Below the pieces are notes generated by a model that was not told the DNA's origin, ran no database searches, and was given only the letters and a program-made list of their open reading frames with translations. 64,000 nt of DNA from Umezawaea tangerina (GTDB lineage Bacteria; Actinomycetota; Actinomycetes; Mycobacteriales; Pseudonocardiaceae), in assembly GCF_003002815.1 (NCBI RefSeq), contig NZ_PVTF01000012.1:62001-126000 (forward strand), read 5' to 3'. Both the position numbers and the translations under genes were made by a program. Position 1 is the first letter of the stretch, and every line of letters begins with the position of its first letter. Positions 33,720-41,846 of the stretch are shown here, in pieces.

Positions 33720-35189
33720 TTAAGGCAACGAATCCAGGTGCGGAGCCACCGCGTTCGCGAAGGCCCAGCCGTTGGACGCGTCCCAGTTGATCGACCACGT
33801 CATCGCGCCGCGGATCGTCGGGTACGTCGTCGACGGCTTGAACCCGCCGCAGTTCGTCCCCCTGGCCAGGCAGCTCAGCGCGTTGTTCACGGTCTGCGGC
33901 GAGACGTAGCCGCTGCCCGCGCCCGACGTCGACGCGGGCAGGCCGAGGCCGACCTGGTCGGCGCGCAGGCCGCCCTGGAGCTGGATGCAGGCGAGCGCGG
34001 TGATGAAGTCCACGTTCCCCTGGCTGTAGACCTTCTGGTCGCAGCCGAGCATCGAGCCGGAGTTGTAGTACTGCATGTTGACGATCGTCAGGATGTCCTT
34101 GATCGCCAGCGCCAGCTGGAAGTAGCCGCCCGCGGTGGACTGCATGTCGATGGTCTGCGGCGCCATCGTGATGATCTTGCCGCCGCCCGCGTAGATCTTG
34201 CGCAGCGCCGCGCCCATCTGGGTCGCGTTGATGCCGTTCTCCAGGTCGATGTCGACGCCGTCGAAGCCGTAGGTCGCGATCAGCGAGTTCACGCTGTTGG
34301 CGAAGTTGTTCGACGCCGTCGCGTCACCGACGCTGATGGTGCCGCGCTCGCCGCCGACCGACAGGATCACCTTCTGGCCGCGCGCCTTCACCGTCTTGAT
34401 GTCGGCCTTGAACTGCGCGTCGGTGTACCCGCCCAGCGCGCTGGACAGACCGGGGTCGAGGTTGAACGTCACCGCGCCGGGTGTGCCCGACACCGCGTCC
34501 GCGAACGACACCGCGATGATGTCGTAGGTGGTCGGCACGTCGGCGATCTTCAGCACCCTGGCGCCGTTGTTGAAGTTCTGCCAGTAGCCCGTGAGCACGT
34601 GCTTCGGCAGCGACGTCGCGGGCGGCGGCGTCGTGGTCGTCGTCGTGGTGGTCGTCGTGGTCGTGGTCGTGGTGGTGGTCGTCGTGGGCGGCGTGCCCGG
34701 ACCGTCCACGGCGACGTCGTCGGCGTAGTAGGCGGGCTGGCCGTACCAGCCGTGCAGGTAGATGGTCACCGTCGTGGCGGAGCCGCTGGTGAAGTCCACC
34801 GACAGCTGCGTCCACGACGCCGAACCGGGGGTCCAGGTGCTCTTCTCACCGGCGCTCGTGCCGGTCACGCCGAGGTAGGTGTAGCTGCCCTGCACCCACG
34901 CGGACAGCTTGTACGCGGTGTTCGGCACCACCGTCACGGTCTGCGAGCAGCGCGAGTTGTCCTGCCCCGCGGGCGTTCCCGCCAACGCGTAGGACCCCGT
35001 CCGCTTCGGACTGGTCACCGCCGCGGCCCCACCGGAACAGGTCCACGCGCTCGTGTTGCCCGCCTCGAAACCGAAGTTCCCCACCAGGTTCGCCGCGGAC
35101 GCGTTCCCCACCACCAGCAGCCCGAGGCCCGCGAAGGCCACCAGCGCGCTCAGCGCCGCGATCAGCGCTCGTCTCGTCTTCGTACCCAC
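33720..35189 (-). CDS. Secreted GH18 chitinase with CBM and Thr linker
   Basis: 489 residues from GTG 35189 (GAGG just upstream); GTG 35195 is nearly equivalent. Signal peptide to about residue 33 (ALIAALSALVAFAGLGLLVV, cleavage at NASA|AN), a carbohydrate-binding module of the CBM16/CBM4_9 type (about 34-165), a run of about 19 Thr as linker, then the GH18 barrel with the catalytic DGVDIDLE (DxxDxDxE, about 310-317). Glu is the acid/base. It degrades chitin outside the cell. A DasR-type operator lies 64 bp upstream. Codon and base use are normal for the region. Confidence 0.95.
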   Translation of the reverse strand: MGTKTRRALIAALSALVAFAGLGLLVVGNASAANLVGNFGFEAGNTSAWTCSGGAAAVTSPKRTGSYALAGTPAGQDNSRCSQTVTVVPNTAYKLSAWVQGSYTYLGVTGTSAGEKSTWTPGSASWTQLSVDFTSGSATTVTIYLHGWYGQPAYYADDVAVDGPGTPPTTTTTTTTTTTTTTTTTTTPPPATSLPKHVLTGYWQNFNNGARVLKIADVPTTYDIIAVSFADAVSGTPGAVTFNLDPGLSSALGGYTDAQFKADIKTVKARGQKVILSVGGERGTISVGDATASNNFANSVNSLIATYGFDGVDIDLENGINATQMGAALRKIYAGGGKIITMAPQTIDMQSTAGGYFQLALAIKDILTIVNMQYYNSGSMLGCDQKVYSQGNVDFITALACIQLQGGLRADQVGLGLPASTSGAGSGYVSPQTVNNALSCLARGTNCGGFKPSTTYPTIRGAMTWSINWDASNGWAFANAVAPHLDSLP

Positions 35190-35252
35190 GTGCACCTCAC
35201 CAGATCCACTTCGGCGGCCACGGCCCGGACGCGTGATGTGGGCCACTCGAAA

Positions 35253-35268
35253 AATGGACTAGACCACT
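35253..35268. promoter_or_regulatory. DasR-responsive element (dre-like) upstream of chitinase
   Basis: AATGGACTAGACCACT matches the streptomycete dre consensus ACTGGTCTAGACCACT at 14 of 16 positions, including the CTAGACC core. It stands 64 bp upstream of the chitinase start. DasR is the N-acetylglucosamine-responsive GntR repressor of chitinase genes. Confidence 0.75.
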
Positions 35269-35427
35269 CCTCGCTGTCAAGACGTGGTGAGCCTGTTGGG
35301 CCGAAGGCGGTGTCCCCACTGGGCCGAACGGCCCGATCCCGAGAAATCGTGTTTGGTCCGTGGTCAACTGGGAACGCACTCACCAGACAGGCACGCGGTC
35401 GTCCGACCGTGGAAGTCGGAGGAAGCC

Positions 35428-35865
35428 ATGACCTTCACGCTCCCTGATGCCGTCAACCTGGCCCGCCGCGCTCACGAGGGCCAGGTCGACAAATCCGGAA
35501 ATCCCTACATCGACCACCCGCTGCGCGTCATGACCCGCGTGGAGGGCGACGCCGAGCAGATGGCCGCGGTCCTCCACGACGTCGTCGAGGACACCACCGT
35601 CACCCTCGACGAGCTCGTGGAGCTGGACTGCCCCACCATCGTCGTCCGCGCCGTGGAAGCCCTCACCCACTTCCCCGACGAACCCCAGTCCGCCTACCTC
35701 GCCCGCGTTGCCGCCGACCCGATCGCCCTGGTCGTCAAGCGCGCCGACATCGGCGACAACCTCTCCCCCGACCGCACCGCCCAGCTGCAACCGGTCGAAC
35801 GCGAACGCCTCCGCGAGAAGTACGAGACCGCGTTGAGGCTGCTCGACTATTACGAGAACGGATGA
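35428..35865 (+). CDS. Small HD-domain phosphohydrolase ((p)ppGpp hydrolase-like)
   Basis: 145 residues from ATG 35428 with GGAGG 6-7 nt upstream. The single domain carries the HD signature of RelA/SpoT hydrolases: YIDHPLRVMTRVEGD, VLHDVVEDTTVTLDELV and, later, VKRADIGDNLSPDR. There is no synthetase or regulatory domain, so it resembles the MESH1/SAH type. Metal-dependent hydrolysis of a nucleotide is expected; (p)ppGpp as substrate is inferred from similarity. Divergent from the chitinase. Confidence 0.85.
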   Translation: MTFTLPDAVNLARRAHEGQVDKSGNPYIDHPLRVMTRVEGDAEQMAAVLHDVVEDTTVTLDELVELDCPTIVVRAVEALTHFPDEPQSAYLARVAADPIALVVKRADIGDNLSPDRTAQLQPVERERLREKYETALRLLDYYENG

Positions 35866-35947
35866 ACGTGCCGTATACCACAGGTAACGCCGGTATGCGA
35901 GAGAGATCACCATCAGAATCGATGCAGAAGCCAAGAAAAAGGTGAAG

Positions 35948-35979
35948 GATGGGTGGTGCACAACAAGCCACCACCCATC
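35948..35979 (+). promoter_or_regulatory. Hairpin directly before a small gene
   Basis: GATGGGTGGTG and CACCACCCATC form a perfect 11-bp stem with a 10-nt loop (35959-35968). It ends 2 nt before the GGGAG ribosome binding site of the 76-codon gene and could end HD-gene transcription or control the small gene. Confidence 0.5.
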
Positions 35980-35991
35980 AAAGGGAGCTAG

Positions 35992-36222
35992 ATGACCCAC
36001 CCCAGCACCGCGATCCGAACTCTGCGCAGGACCCTGACCAACCGCCGCACGGCCCGCAAGACCCGCCAAAGCCTCGAACGCGAGTTGGCCAGCTACAACA
36101 CCCCCAGCGCCCGCCTCGACCTCGACACCATCCTGGCCAGGCACGACTCGGCGGAAACCGCCGAGATCAAGGCGATCCTCCACAGGCAGTCCATGGAACG
36201 GATCATCCGCACCGGCAACTGA
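35992..36222 (+). CDS. Small basic protein of unknown function
   Basis: 76 residues from ATG 35992, AAAGGGAG 6-8 nt upstream. Strongly basic N-terminal half (TAIRTLRRTLTNRRTARKTR) followed by a helical C-terminal half (SLERELASYNTPSARLDLDT and then R-H-D-S-A-E-T-A-E-I-K-A). No Cys, no signal, no family I recognise. A nucleic-acid-binding role is possible from charge only. The surrounding DNA is visibly lower in GC than the window. It is followed by a hairpin and the repeat array. Confidence 0.7.
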   Translation: MTHPSTAIRTLRRTLTNRRTARKTRQSLERELASYNTPSARLDLDTILARHDSAETAEIKAILHRQSMERIIRTGN

Positions 36223-36301
36223 CCCCAAGCAAGGCCGTTCACCGTCGAACGCGTCTGCGCGCCCCCAAGGCAGCGACCTGACAGCCAGTTCGACAAACCA
36301 G

Positions 36302-36333
36302 AGGCCACCCCGACAAAGATGCCGAGGTGGCCT
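36302..36333 (+). terminator. Terminator-like hairpin after the small basic protein gene
   Basis: AGGCCACC (36302-36309) pairs with GGTGGCCT (36326-36333) and a short T-rich stretch follows. Confidence 0.55.
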
Positions 36334-36379
36334 TCGTCATTTCAAAACAACAACCCCACCACACACCAAGCAAGTCCGA

Positions 36380-36646
36380 CGCGCAGCGAAGACGCCTTCC
36401 CTTCCGACGGCGCAGCCGAGGGTCCGTCGTCGGGCGCAGCCCGCCAGCGCGCATCCGGCGCGGAGCGCCTGGGGCCTTGTCCGCCGCGCAGCAAGGATGC
36501 TTTGTCCAACGCGCAGCGCGGATCCCCCACTGGGCAAAGCCCGCAACCTCGCATCCGGCGCGGAGCGCCCCACTGCCTTGTCCGCAGCGCAGCAAGGATG
36601 CCTGGTCCGACGGCGAAGCCGAGGATGCCCTGTCAGGCGCAGCCTG
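36380..36646. repeat. Array of GNA-triloop mini-hairpins with a ~100-bp tandem duplication
   Basis: Perfect little stems with 3-nt GNA loops follow one another: CGC-GCA-GCG (36380, 36510), CGGC-GCA-GCCG (36408), CGGGC-GCA-GCCCG (36431), GGCGC-GGA-GCGCC (36457 and 36557), CGGC-GAA-GCCG (36611), CAGGC-GCA-GCCTG (36634). The blocks GCATCCGGCGCGGAGCGCC (36451, 36551) and CCTTGTCCGC-GCGCAGCAAG (36475, 36576, one mismatch) recur at 100-101 bp, so part is a tandem duplication. No credible gene lies in 36223-36803. Confidence 0.85.
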
Positions 36647-36695
36647 ATGCCCCCGAAACCCACCCTTCCCCCACGCACCCCGACGAAAAGCCATC

Positions 36696-36758
36696 TCTAT
36701 ACGCAACAACGCTTGTCAAGACAGCCCTATCCTCTTGACAAGCGTTGTTGCGTATAGA
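36696..36758. terminator. 26-bp perfect inverted repeat behind lepA
   Basis: Left arm 36696-36721 (TCTATACGCAACAACGCTTG...) is the exact reverse complement of 36733-36758, loop 11 nt. On the minus strand it lies 46 bp after the lepA stop and is followed by a CTTTTC stretch, so it most likely terminates lepA. Its length and relatively AT-rich sequence are unusual for this genome. Confidence 0.7.
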
Positions 36759-36803
36759 ACACTCGGCGATCGGGGTGAAGCCCCCTACCTCACAACCCCA
36801 GCC

Positions 36804-38639
36804 CTACTTCTTCTTCTTGTCGTCATCCGTGGACAGTGCCGCAACGAAAGCCTCCTGCGGCACCTCCACCCTCCCCACCATCTTCATCCGCTTCTTCCCG
36901 ACCTTCTGCTTCTCCAGCAGCTTCCGCTTCCGCGTGATGTCGCCGCCGTAGCACTTGGCCAGCACGTCCTTCCGGATCGCCCGGATGTTCTCCCGTGCGA
37001 TCACCCGTGATCCGATGGCCGCCTGGATCGGGATCTCGAACTGCTGCCGCGGGATCAGTTCGCGCAGCTTCGAGGCCATCCGGGTGCCGTACCCGTAGGC
37101 CGAGTCCTTGTGGCAGATGGCGCTGAACGCGTCCACGGCCTCGCCCTGGAGCAGGATGTCGACCTTCACCAGTTCGGAGCTCTGCTCCCCCGACTCCTCG
37201 TAGTCCAGCGACGCGTATCCCCGCGTCCGGGACTTCAGGTTGTCGAAGAAGTCGAAGATGATCTCGCCGAGCGGCATCGTGTACCGCAGTTCGACCCGGT
37301 CCTCCGACAGGTAGTCCATGCCGCCGAGCTGGCCGCGCTTCGACTGGCACAACTCCATGATCGCGCCGATGTAGTCGCTCGGGGCGATGATCGTGCACTT
37401 GGTCACCGGCTCGAAGATGTCGGCCATCTTCCCGTCCGGCCAGTCCGACGGGTTGGTCACGGTGTGCACCGCCCCGTCCTCCATGACCACCCGGTACACC
37501 ACGTTCGGCGCCGTCGAGATCAGGTCCAGCCCGAACTCCCGTTCCAGCCGGTCGCGCGTGATCTCCAGGTGCAGCAGCCCGAGGAACCCGCAGCGGAACC
37601 CGAAGCCCAGCGCCGCGGACGTCTCCGGCTCGTAGGTCAGCGCGGCGTCGTTGAGCTGGAGCTTGTCCAGCGCCTCGCGCAGCTCCGGGTAGTCCGACCC
37701 GTCCACCGGGTAGAGGCCCGAGTAGACCATCGGCCGCGGTTCCCGGTACCCGGCGAGCGGCTCGGTCGCGCCCTTGCGCTCGGAGGTCACGGTGTCGCCG
37801 ACCTTCGACTGGCGGACGTCCTTCACACCCGTGATCAGGTAGCCCACCTCGCCGACGCCGAGCCCGACGCTGGCCTTGGGCTCCGGCGAGATGATCCCGA
37901 CTTCCAGGATCTCGTGCACGGCGCCGGTGGACATCATCTTGATCCGCTCGCGCGGGGTGATCTTGCCGTCCACGACGCGGATGTAGGTCACCACGCCGCG
38001 GTAGGTGTCGTAGACCGAGTCGAAGATCATCGCGCGGGCGGGCGCGTCGGCGTCGCCGACGGGCGGCGGCACCTTGAGCACGACCTCGTCGAGCAGCTCC
38101 TTGACGCCGAAGCCGGTCTTCGCCGAGACCCGCAGCACCTCGTCGGGGTCGCACCCGACGATGTGCGCGATCTCCTTGGCGTACTTGTCCGGGTCGGCCG
38201 CCGGGAGGTCGATCTTGTTCAGCACCGGGATGACCGCGAGGTCGTTCTCCAGCGCCAGGTAGAGGTTGGCCAGCGTCTGGGCCTCGATGCCCTGCGCGGC
38301 GTCCACCAGCAGCACGGCGCCCTCGCAGGCCTCCAGCGCGCGGGACACCTCGTAGGTGAAGTCCACGTGGCCGGGCGTGTCGATCATGTGGAGGACGTGC
38401 GGCTTCTCCGCGATCTGCCACGGCAGGCGCACGTTCTGCGCCTTGATCGTGATGCCGCGCTCGCGCTCGATGTCCATGCGGTCCAGGTACTGGGCGCGCA
38501 TCAACCTCGGGTCGACGACGCCGGTGATCTGCAGCATCCGATCGGCCAGGGTCGACTTGCCGTGGTCGATGTGGGCGATGATGCAGAAGTTCCGGATGAG
38601 CTCCGGAGGCGTGAACGTCTTGTCGGCGAACGTGCTCAC
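36804..38639 (-). CDS. lepA: Elongation factor 4 (LepA), ribosomal back-translocase GTPase
   Basis: 611 residues from GTG 38639. GTPase motifs: [17 protein letters not shown] (G1), [15 protein letters not shown] (G2), [20 protein letters not shown] (G3), [14 protein letters not shown] (G4). The LepA-specific C-terminal domain is present ([20 protein letters not shown] and the tail [20 protein letters not shown]), ending in a poly-Lys KKKK. It acts on stalled or mistranslocated ribosomes in the cytoplasm. Full length. A divergent PemK-like gene starts 101 bp away. Confidence 0.97.
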   Translation of the reverse strand: MSTFADKTFTPPELIRNFCIIAHIDHGKSTLADRMLQITGVVDPRLMRAQYLDRMDIERERGITIKAQNVRLPWQIAEKPHVLHMIDTPGHVDFTYEVSRALEACEGAVLLVDAAQGIEAQTLANLYLALENDLAVIPVLNKIDLPAADPDKYAKEIAHIVGCDPDEVLRVSAKTGFGVKELLDEVVLKVPPPVGDADAPARAMIFDSVYDTYRGVVTYIRVVDGKITPRERIKMMSTGAVHEILEVGIISPEPKASVGLGVGEVGYLITGVKDVRQSKVGDTVTSERKGATEPLAGYREPRPMVYSGLYPVDGSDYPELREALDKLQLNDAALTYEPETSAALGFGFRCGFLGLLHLEITRDRLEREFGLDLISTAPNVVYRVVMEDGAVHTVTNPSDWPDGKMADIFEPVTKCTIIAPSDYIGAIMELCQSKRGQLGGMDYLSEDRVELRYTMPLGEIIFDFFDNLKSRTRGYASLDYEESGEQSSELVKVDILLQGEAVDAFSAICHKDSAYGYGTRMASKLRELIPRQQFEIPIQAAIGSRVIARENIRAIRKDVLAKCYGGDITRKRKLLEKQKVGKKRMKMVGRVEVPQEAFVAALSTDDDKKKK

Positions 38640-38740
38640 TCAAGTTCCTCGCGCAATAGGACGGGGGACACCACATCATCTCACGGCGCGCGCACCTCGA
38701 TTACCCGCCGACCTGAGACCAGGGCCATAAGCTCTGCGCC

Positions 38741-39178
38741 GTGTTCGCAAATGGAGAGGACGCCCGCCCGGCCAAGGGCGCGGTCCGCGAAGTGCACTCG
38801 GCCGCCGTCGCCGCCACCCTGGAGTACTCCCCCGACCTGGACGGGCTCGCCGATCCGGGCGAGATCGTGTGGGCCTGGGTGCCCTTCGAGGAGGACCCGG
38901 AGCGGGGCAAGGACCGCCCGCTGCTGGTCGTGGGCAGGCACCACCGCTCGCTGCTGGGCCTGATGCTGTCCAGCAAGGAGCCCGACGACCGCGAGGCCGA
39001 CGACTGGCTCGACCTCGGCTCCGGCGCCTGGGACCGCGATGGCAGGCACTCCTACCTGCGGTTGGACCGGGTGTTCGAGCTGGACGAGCACGACATCCGC
39101 CGTGAGGGCTCGGTGCTGGAGTCCGAGCGGTTCGACCAGGTCAGCGCCGTCCTGCGGGTGCGGCACGGCTGGAACTGA
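38741..39178 (+). CDS. PemK/MazF-fold protein without a visible antitoxin
   Basis: 145 residues from GTG 38741. The core PGEIVWAWVPFEEDPERGKD then RPLLVVGRHHRSLLGLMLSS resembles the PemK/MazF SH3-like barrel (GDIvwv...GKdRPvLVv), and SYLRLDRVFELDEHDIRRE matches its later strand. An orthologue stands next to lepA in mycobacteria (Rv2405 position). No small antitoxin gene precedes it, so toxin activity is doubtful; it may be a domesticated fold. Monocistronic, closed by a 21-bp hairpin. Confidence 0.78.
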   Translation: MFANGEDARPAKGAVREVHSAAVAATLEYSPDLDGLADPGEIVWAWVPFEEDPERGKDRPLLVVGRHHRSLLGLMLSSKEPDDREADDWLDLGSGAWDRDGRHSYLRLDRVFELDEHDIRREGSVLESERFDQVSAVLRVRHGWN

Positions 39179-39184
39179 CCCCGA

Positions 39185-39232
39185 CCGGTCGGATTCCCCC
39201 GCACCGGGCGAGGTGCGGGGGAATCCGACCGG
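39185..39232. terminator. 21-bp perfect hairpin terminator
   Basis: CCGGTCGGATTCCCCCGCAC (plus one more C) at 39185-39205 pairs perfectly with 39212-39232, loop GGGCGA. Placed between the convergent PemK-like and DUF4142 genes, it can serve both. Confidence 0.92.
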
Positions 39233-39262
39233 CGGGACGTCGAACCGCCGGCTTGGGGAGGC

Positions 39263-40024
39263 CTAGCCCCGGAAGCGCTGCCTCGTGCGACCGCCGAGCA
39301 GCATCCGCAGGCCCACGAGCGTGACCACGATCAGGACGCCGCCGATCGTGACGATCAGCGGCATGCTCATCGGCGGTGCCGCGAAGCTGCTCGCCGCCTG
39401 CGGGGTGGGCGCGCCCGCGGCCGCCGCGAGCGTGGCGATCGGGATGTTCTTGGTGTCGGTGAAGTCGACCTTGCCGGTCGACTCCAGCACGGTGATGTGG
39501 TCCAGCACGGTCTTCATGCAGACGTCGGCGAAGTCGCGGATCAGCGAGTTGCGGGTACCGGCCCGGACCGTGGCCAGGAACATGTAGACCTTGCCGTGCG
39601 CGGCGCGCAGCCGGTTGGCGTAGATCTTGTCGAACTCGTCGCTGCCCGCGGGGGCGGCGGTCATCTCGCGCAGCCAGCCCTGCTGGTCGGAGTTCGGGGC
39701 CGTGGGCAGGGTGACGTTGAGCATCTTGCCGAGCTCGATCACCCGCGCGTCGAGGTCGGTGTGGCCCTCGATCAGGTGCCTGCCCGCCTCCTGGACGAGC
39801 GGGTTGCCCGACTTCTCCAGCCCCATCTCGCCCGCGGGCTTCTCCCACAGGCCCGCGAGGCGGACCTTCACGAGCATGTCGCGAGCCGCCCCGTCCAGCG
39901 GGCCCCACTGCGTCTGCTCCACCTCCGTCGACACGGGTTGGGCGGCGGACGTCCCGGCTAGGGGCAGCAGGAGCGCTGCGAGGGCGACGATCAGCGACGC
40001 GGCAGCAGACCGAAGGAGGCGCAT
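39263..40024 (-). CDS. Exported DUF4142 protein with C-terminal membrane anchor
   Basis: 253 residues from ATG 40024. N-terminal signal MRLLRSAAASLIVALAALLL, then the helical DUF4142 (ferritin-like) domain (ARDMLVKVRLAGLWEKPAGE, LVQEAGRHLIEGHTDLDARV, DFADVCMKTVLDHITVLEST), a linker and a C-terminal helix MPLIVTIGGVLIVVTLVGLR with a basic end. Faces outside the membrane; function unknown. It is 32 bp downstream of the transglutaminase-like gene and may belong to its transcript. Confidence 0.87.
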   Translation of the reverse strand: MRLLRSAAASLIVALAALLLPLAGTSAAQPVSTEVEQTQWGPLDGAARDMLVKVRLAGLWEKPAGEMGLEKSGNPLVQEAGRHLIEGHTDLDARVIELGKMLNVTLPTAPNSDQQGWLREMTAAPAGSDEFDKIYANRLRAAHGKVYMFLATVRAGTRNSLIRDFADVCMKTVLDHITVLESTGKVDFTDTKNIPIATLAAAAGAPTPQAASSFAAPPMSMPLIVTIGGVLIVVTLVGLRMLLGGRTRQRFRG

Positions 40025-40056
40025 GTTCGGGACTACGGATGGGCGACCATAGGGGT

Positions 40057-40899
40057 TCAGGCCAATCGGGTGACTTCCACCGTCACGTCGAGCGCGGAGG
40101 CGGCCCCGCCGGAGTACGTGCCCTTCAGCGGTGCGACGTCGCCGTAGTCGCGGCCGAGCGCCACCCAGATGTGCCGGGGACCGACCGGGATGGCGTTGGT
40201 CGGGTCGTACCCCCACCAGCCGCCGGTCCACGCCTCGATCCACGCGTGGCTCTCGCCGCGCACGGTCTCCCGCACCGCCCCGTCGGGCTTGGTGTGCAGG
40301 TAGCCGGACACGTACCGGGACGGGATGCCCATGGCCCGCAGCAGCACCAGCGTGAGGTGCGCGAAGTCCTGGCAGACGCCCTCGCGGGCCCGCCACGCGT
40401 CGGTCGCCGAGCTGTGCACGCCGGTCGTGCCGGGCTGGTACTTGAGCTGCTGGTGCACCCAGTGGCAGGCCGCGAGCACCGCGTCCGCCGGGCTCACGCC
40501 CTTGCGCAGCTCGCGCGCCACCGCGGCCAGCTCCTTGTCCTTGGGCACGTACGGCGTCCAGTCGAGGAACTCGGTGTACCGGTCGAGCAGCGCCTCGGAC
40601 TTGAGGTCGGGCCAGCTGCCGGACCGGTTCGGCTCGTTCTCCTCACCGGTCTCCACGACCGACGACGCCACGACCTTCAGCTCCAGGTGCGGTGCGTGCA
40701 GGTCGAACGACGTGACCTCGGTGCCCCAGTAGTCGGTGTAGCGGTACGCCCTGGTCGCGGGCGTGGTCTCGACCCTGCTGACCACGACGTTCTGCCGCCG
40801 GTCGCCGCGCGGGGTGAGCCGGGCCTCGTTGTAGGACTGGGTGACCGGGGCCTCGTACCGGTAGCCCGTCGTGTGCACCACCCGCACGCGCCAGCTCAT
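40057..40899 (-). CDS. Transglutaminase-like cysteine protease
   Basis: 280 residues from ATG 40899 overlapping the alpha-E gene stop (ATGA). N-terminal beta domain (WRVRVVHTTGYRYEAPVTQS), then the transglutaminase core with catalytic Cys in REGVCQDFAHLTLVLLRAMG, His in GESHAWIEAWTG and Asp in GYDPTN. No signal peptide. The family partners an ATP-grasp and an alpha-E protein in many bacteria and is predicted to cut or exchange peptide/amide bonds on a product of the ATP-grasp ligase. Product unknown. Confidence 0.93.
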   Translation of the reverse strand: MSWRVRVVHTTGYRYEAPVTQSYNEARLTPRGDRRQNVVVSRVETTPATRAYRYTDYWGTEVTSFDLHAPHLELKVVASSVVETGEENEPNRSGSWPDLKSEALLDRYTEFLDWTPYVPKDKELAAVARELRKGVSPADAVLAACHWVHQQLKYQPGTTGVHSSATDAWRAREGVCQDFAHLTLVLLRAMGIPSRYVSGYLHTKPDGAVRETVRGESHAWIEAWTGGWWGYDPTNAIPVGPRHIWVALGRDYGDVAPLKGTYSGGAASALDVTVEVTRLA

Positions 40900-41846
40900 G
40901 AGGTCACCTTCGCGTTGGTCCAGGCCACCCAGGGCACGGAGTGGAAGTACTGCAGGGAGACCGCCTCGCCGACGTCGCGCACCGTCGCCTGCAGCGCCTT
41001 CAGCCTGCGCGGCAGGTCCTCCAGCAGGTCGTGCGGGCGGAGGAACTCCAGGTCGCTGCGGGCCTGGCCGAGCAGCCGCAGCGCCTCCGCGCGGGCGCCG
41101 ACCCGCACGCTGGGCTGGTGGTCGAGGTGCTCCAGGCACGACTCGGCCTGGCGCAGGGCGTGGAACACCGAGCGCGGGAACAGCCGGTCCAGCAGCAGGA
41201 ACTGCACGACCCGGCCCGCGTCCAGCGCGCCGCGGTAGGTGCGCAGGTACGTGTCGTGCGCGCCCGCCGAGCGCAGCACCGTGACCCAGCCGGGCGAGGA
41301 CGCCTTGTCGCCGACGCGGGACAGCAGCAGCCGGACGATCATGTCGACCCGCTCGACCGACCGGCCGAGCACCAGGAACCGCCAGCCGTCGTCGCGGCTC
41401 ATCGTCGAGTCGGCCAGTCCCGCGAACATCGCCGCGCGCTCCTCGACGAACGAGAAGAACGCGTGCGGGCCGACGGTGCGGGCGTAGCGCTGCCGTTCCG
41501 GCACCGCGTTGTACATCGTGTTGAGGCACTCCCACATCTCGCTCGACACGACCTCGCGGGCGCCCTTGGTGTTCTCGCGCGCGCTGTTGACCGACGCCAC
41601 GATGGACCCGGCGTTCTCGCCGGAGTAGGCCACCAGCTCGGTCAGCGACCACACGTCGAACGCCCGCTCGCCCTCCGGCGGGGCGATGCCCAGGACGGCG
41701 AGGAGCTGGCGGCTGGTCGCGTCCGGGTCGACCGTCGCGTCCTCCAGCAGCTGGTGCACCGACACGTCGAGGATGCGGGCGGTGTCGTCCGCGCGTTCGA
41801 CGTAGCGACCGATCCAGTACAGCGACTCCGCGTTGCGAGCCAGCAT
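40896..41846 (-). CDS. Alpha-E (DUF403) domain protein
   Basis: 316 residues, ATG sharing one base with the ATP-grasp stop (TGATG). Starts MLARNAESLYWIGRYVERAD, the alpha-E signature, and continues with Trp/Arg-rich helices (FLVLGRSVERVDMIVRLLLS, RLFPRSVFHALRQAESCLEH). The family is all-helical and of unknown biochemical role; it always sits with the circularly permuted ATP-grasp and transglutaminase genes. Full length. Confidence 0.93.
   Translation of the reverse strand: MLARNAESLYWIGRYVERADDTARILDVSVHQLLEDATVDPDATSRQLLAVLGIAPPEGERAFDVWSLTELVAYSGENAGSIVASVNSARENTKGAREVVSSEMWECLNTMYNAVPERQRYARTVGPHAFFSFVEERAAMFAGLADSTMSRDDGWRFLVLGRSVERVDMIVRLLLSRVGDKASSPGWVTVLRSAGAHDTYLRTYRGALDAGRVVQFLLLDRLFPRSVFHALRQAESCLEHLDHQPSVRVGARAEALRLLGQARSDLEFLRPHDLLEDLPRRLKALQATVRDVGEAVSLQYFHSVPWVAWTNAKVTS

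Noticed and set aside
30751-33723. A 990-codon plus-strand frame opposite the DUF885 and nitronate monooxygenase genes
   Set aside because: Antisense artefact of third-position GC; no ribosome binding site or motif, and three recognised genes lie on the other strand.
36380-36646. A CRISPR array or transposon end
   Set aside because: The short hairpins have no spacers, no terminal repeats with target duplication and no cas or transposase gene nearby.
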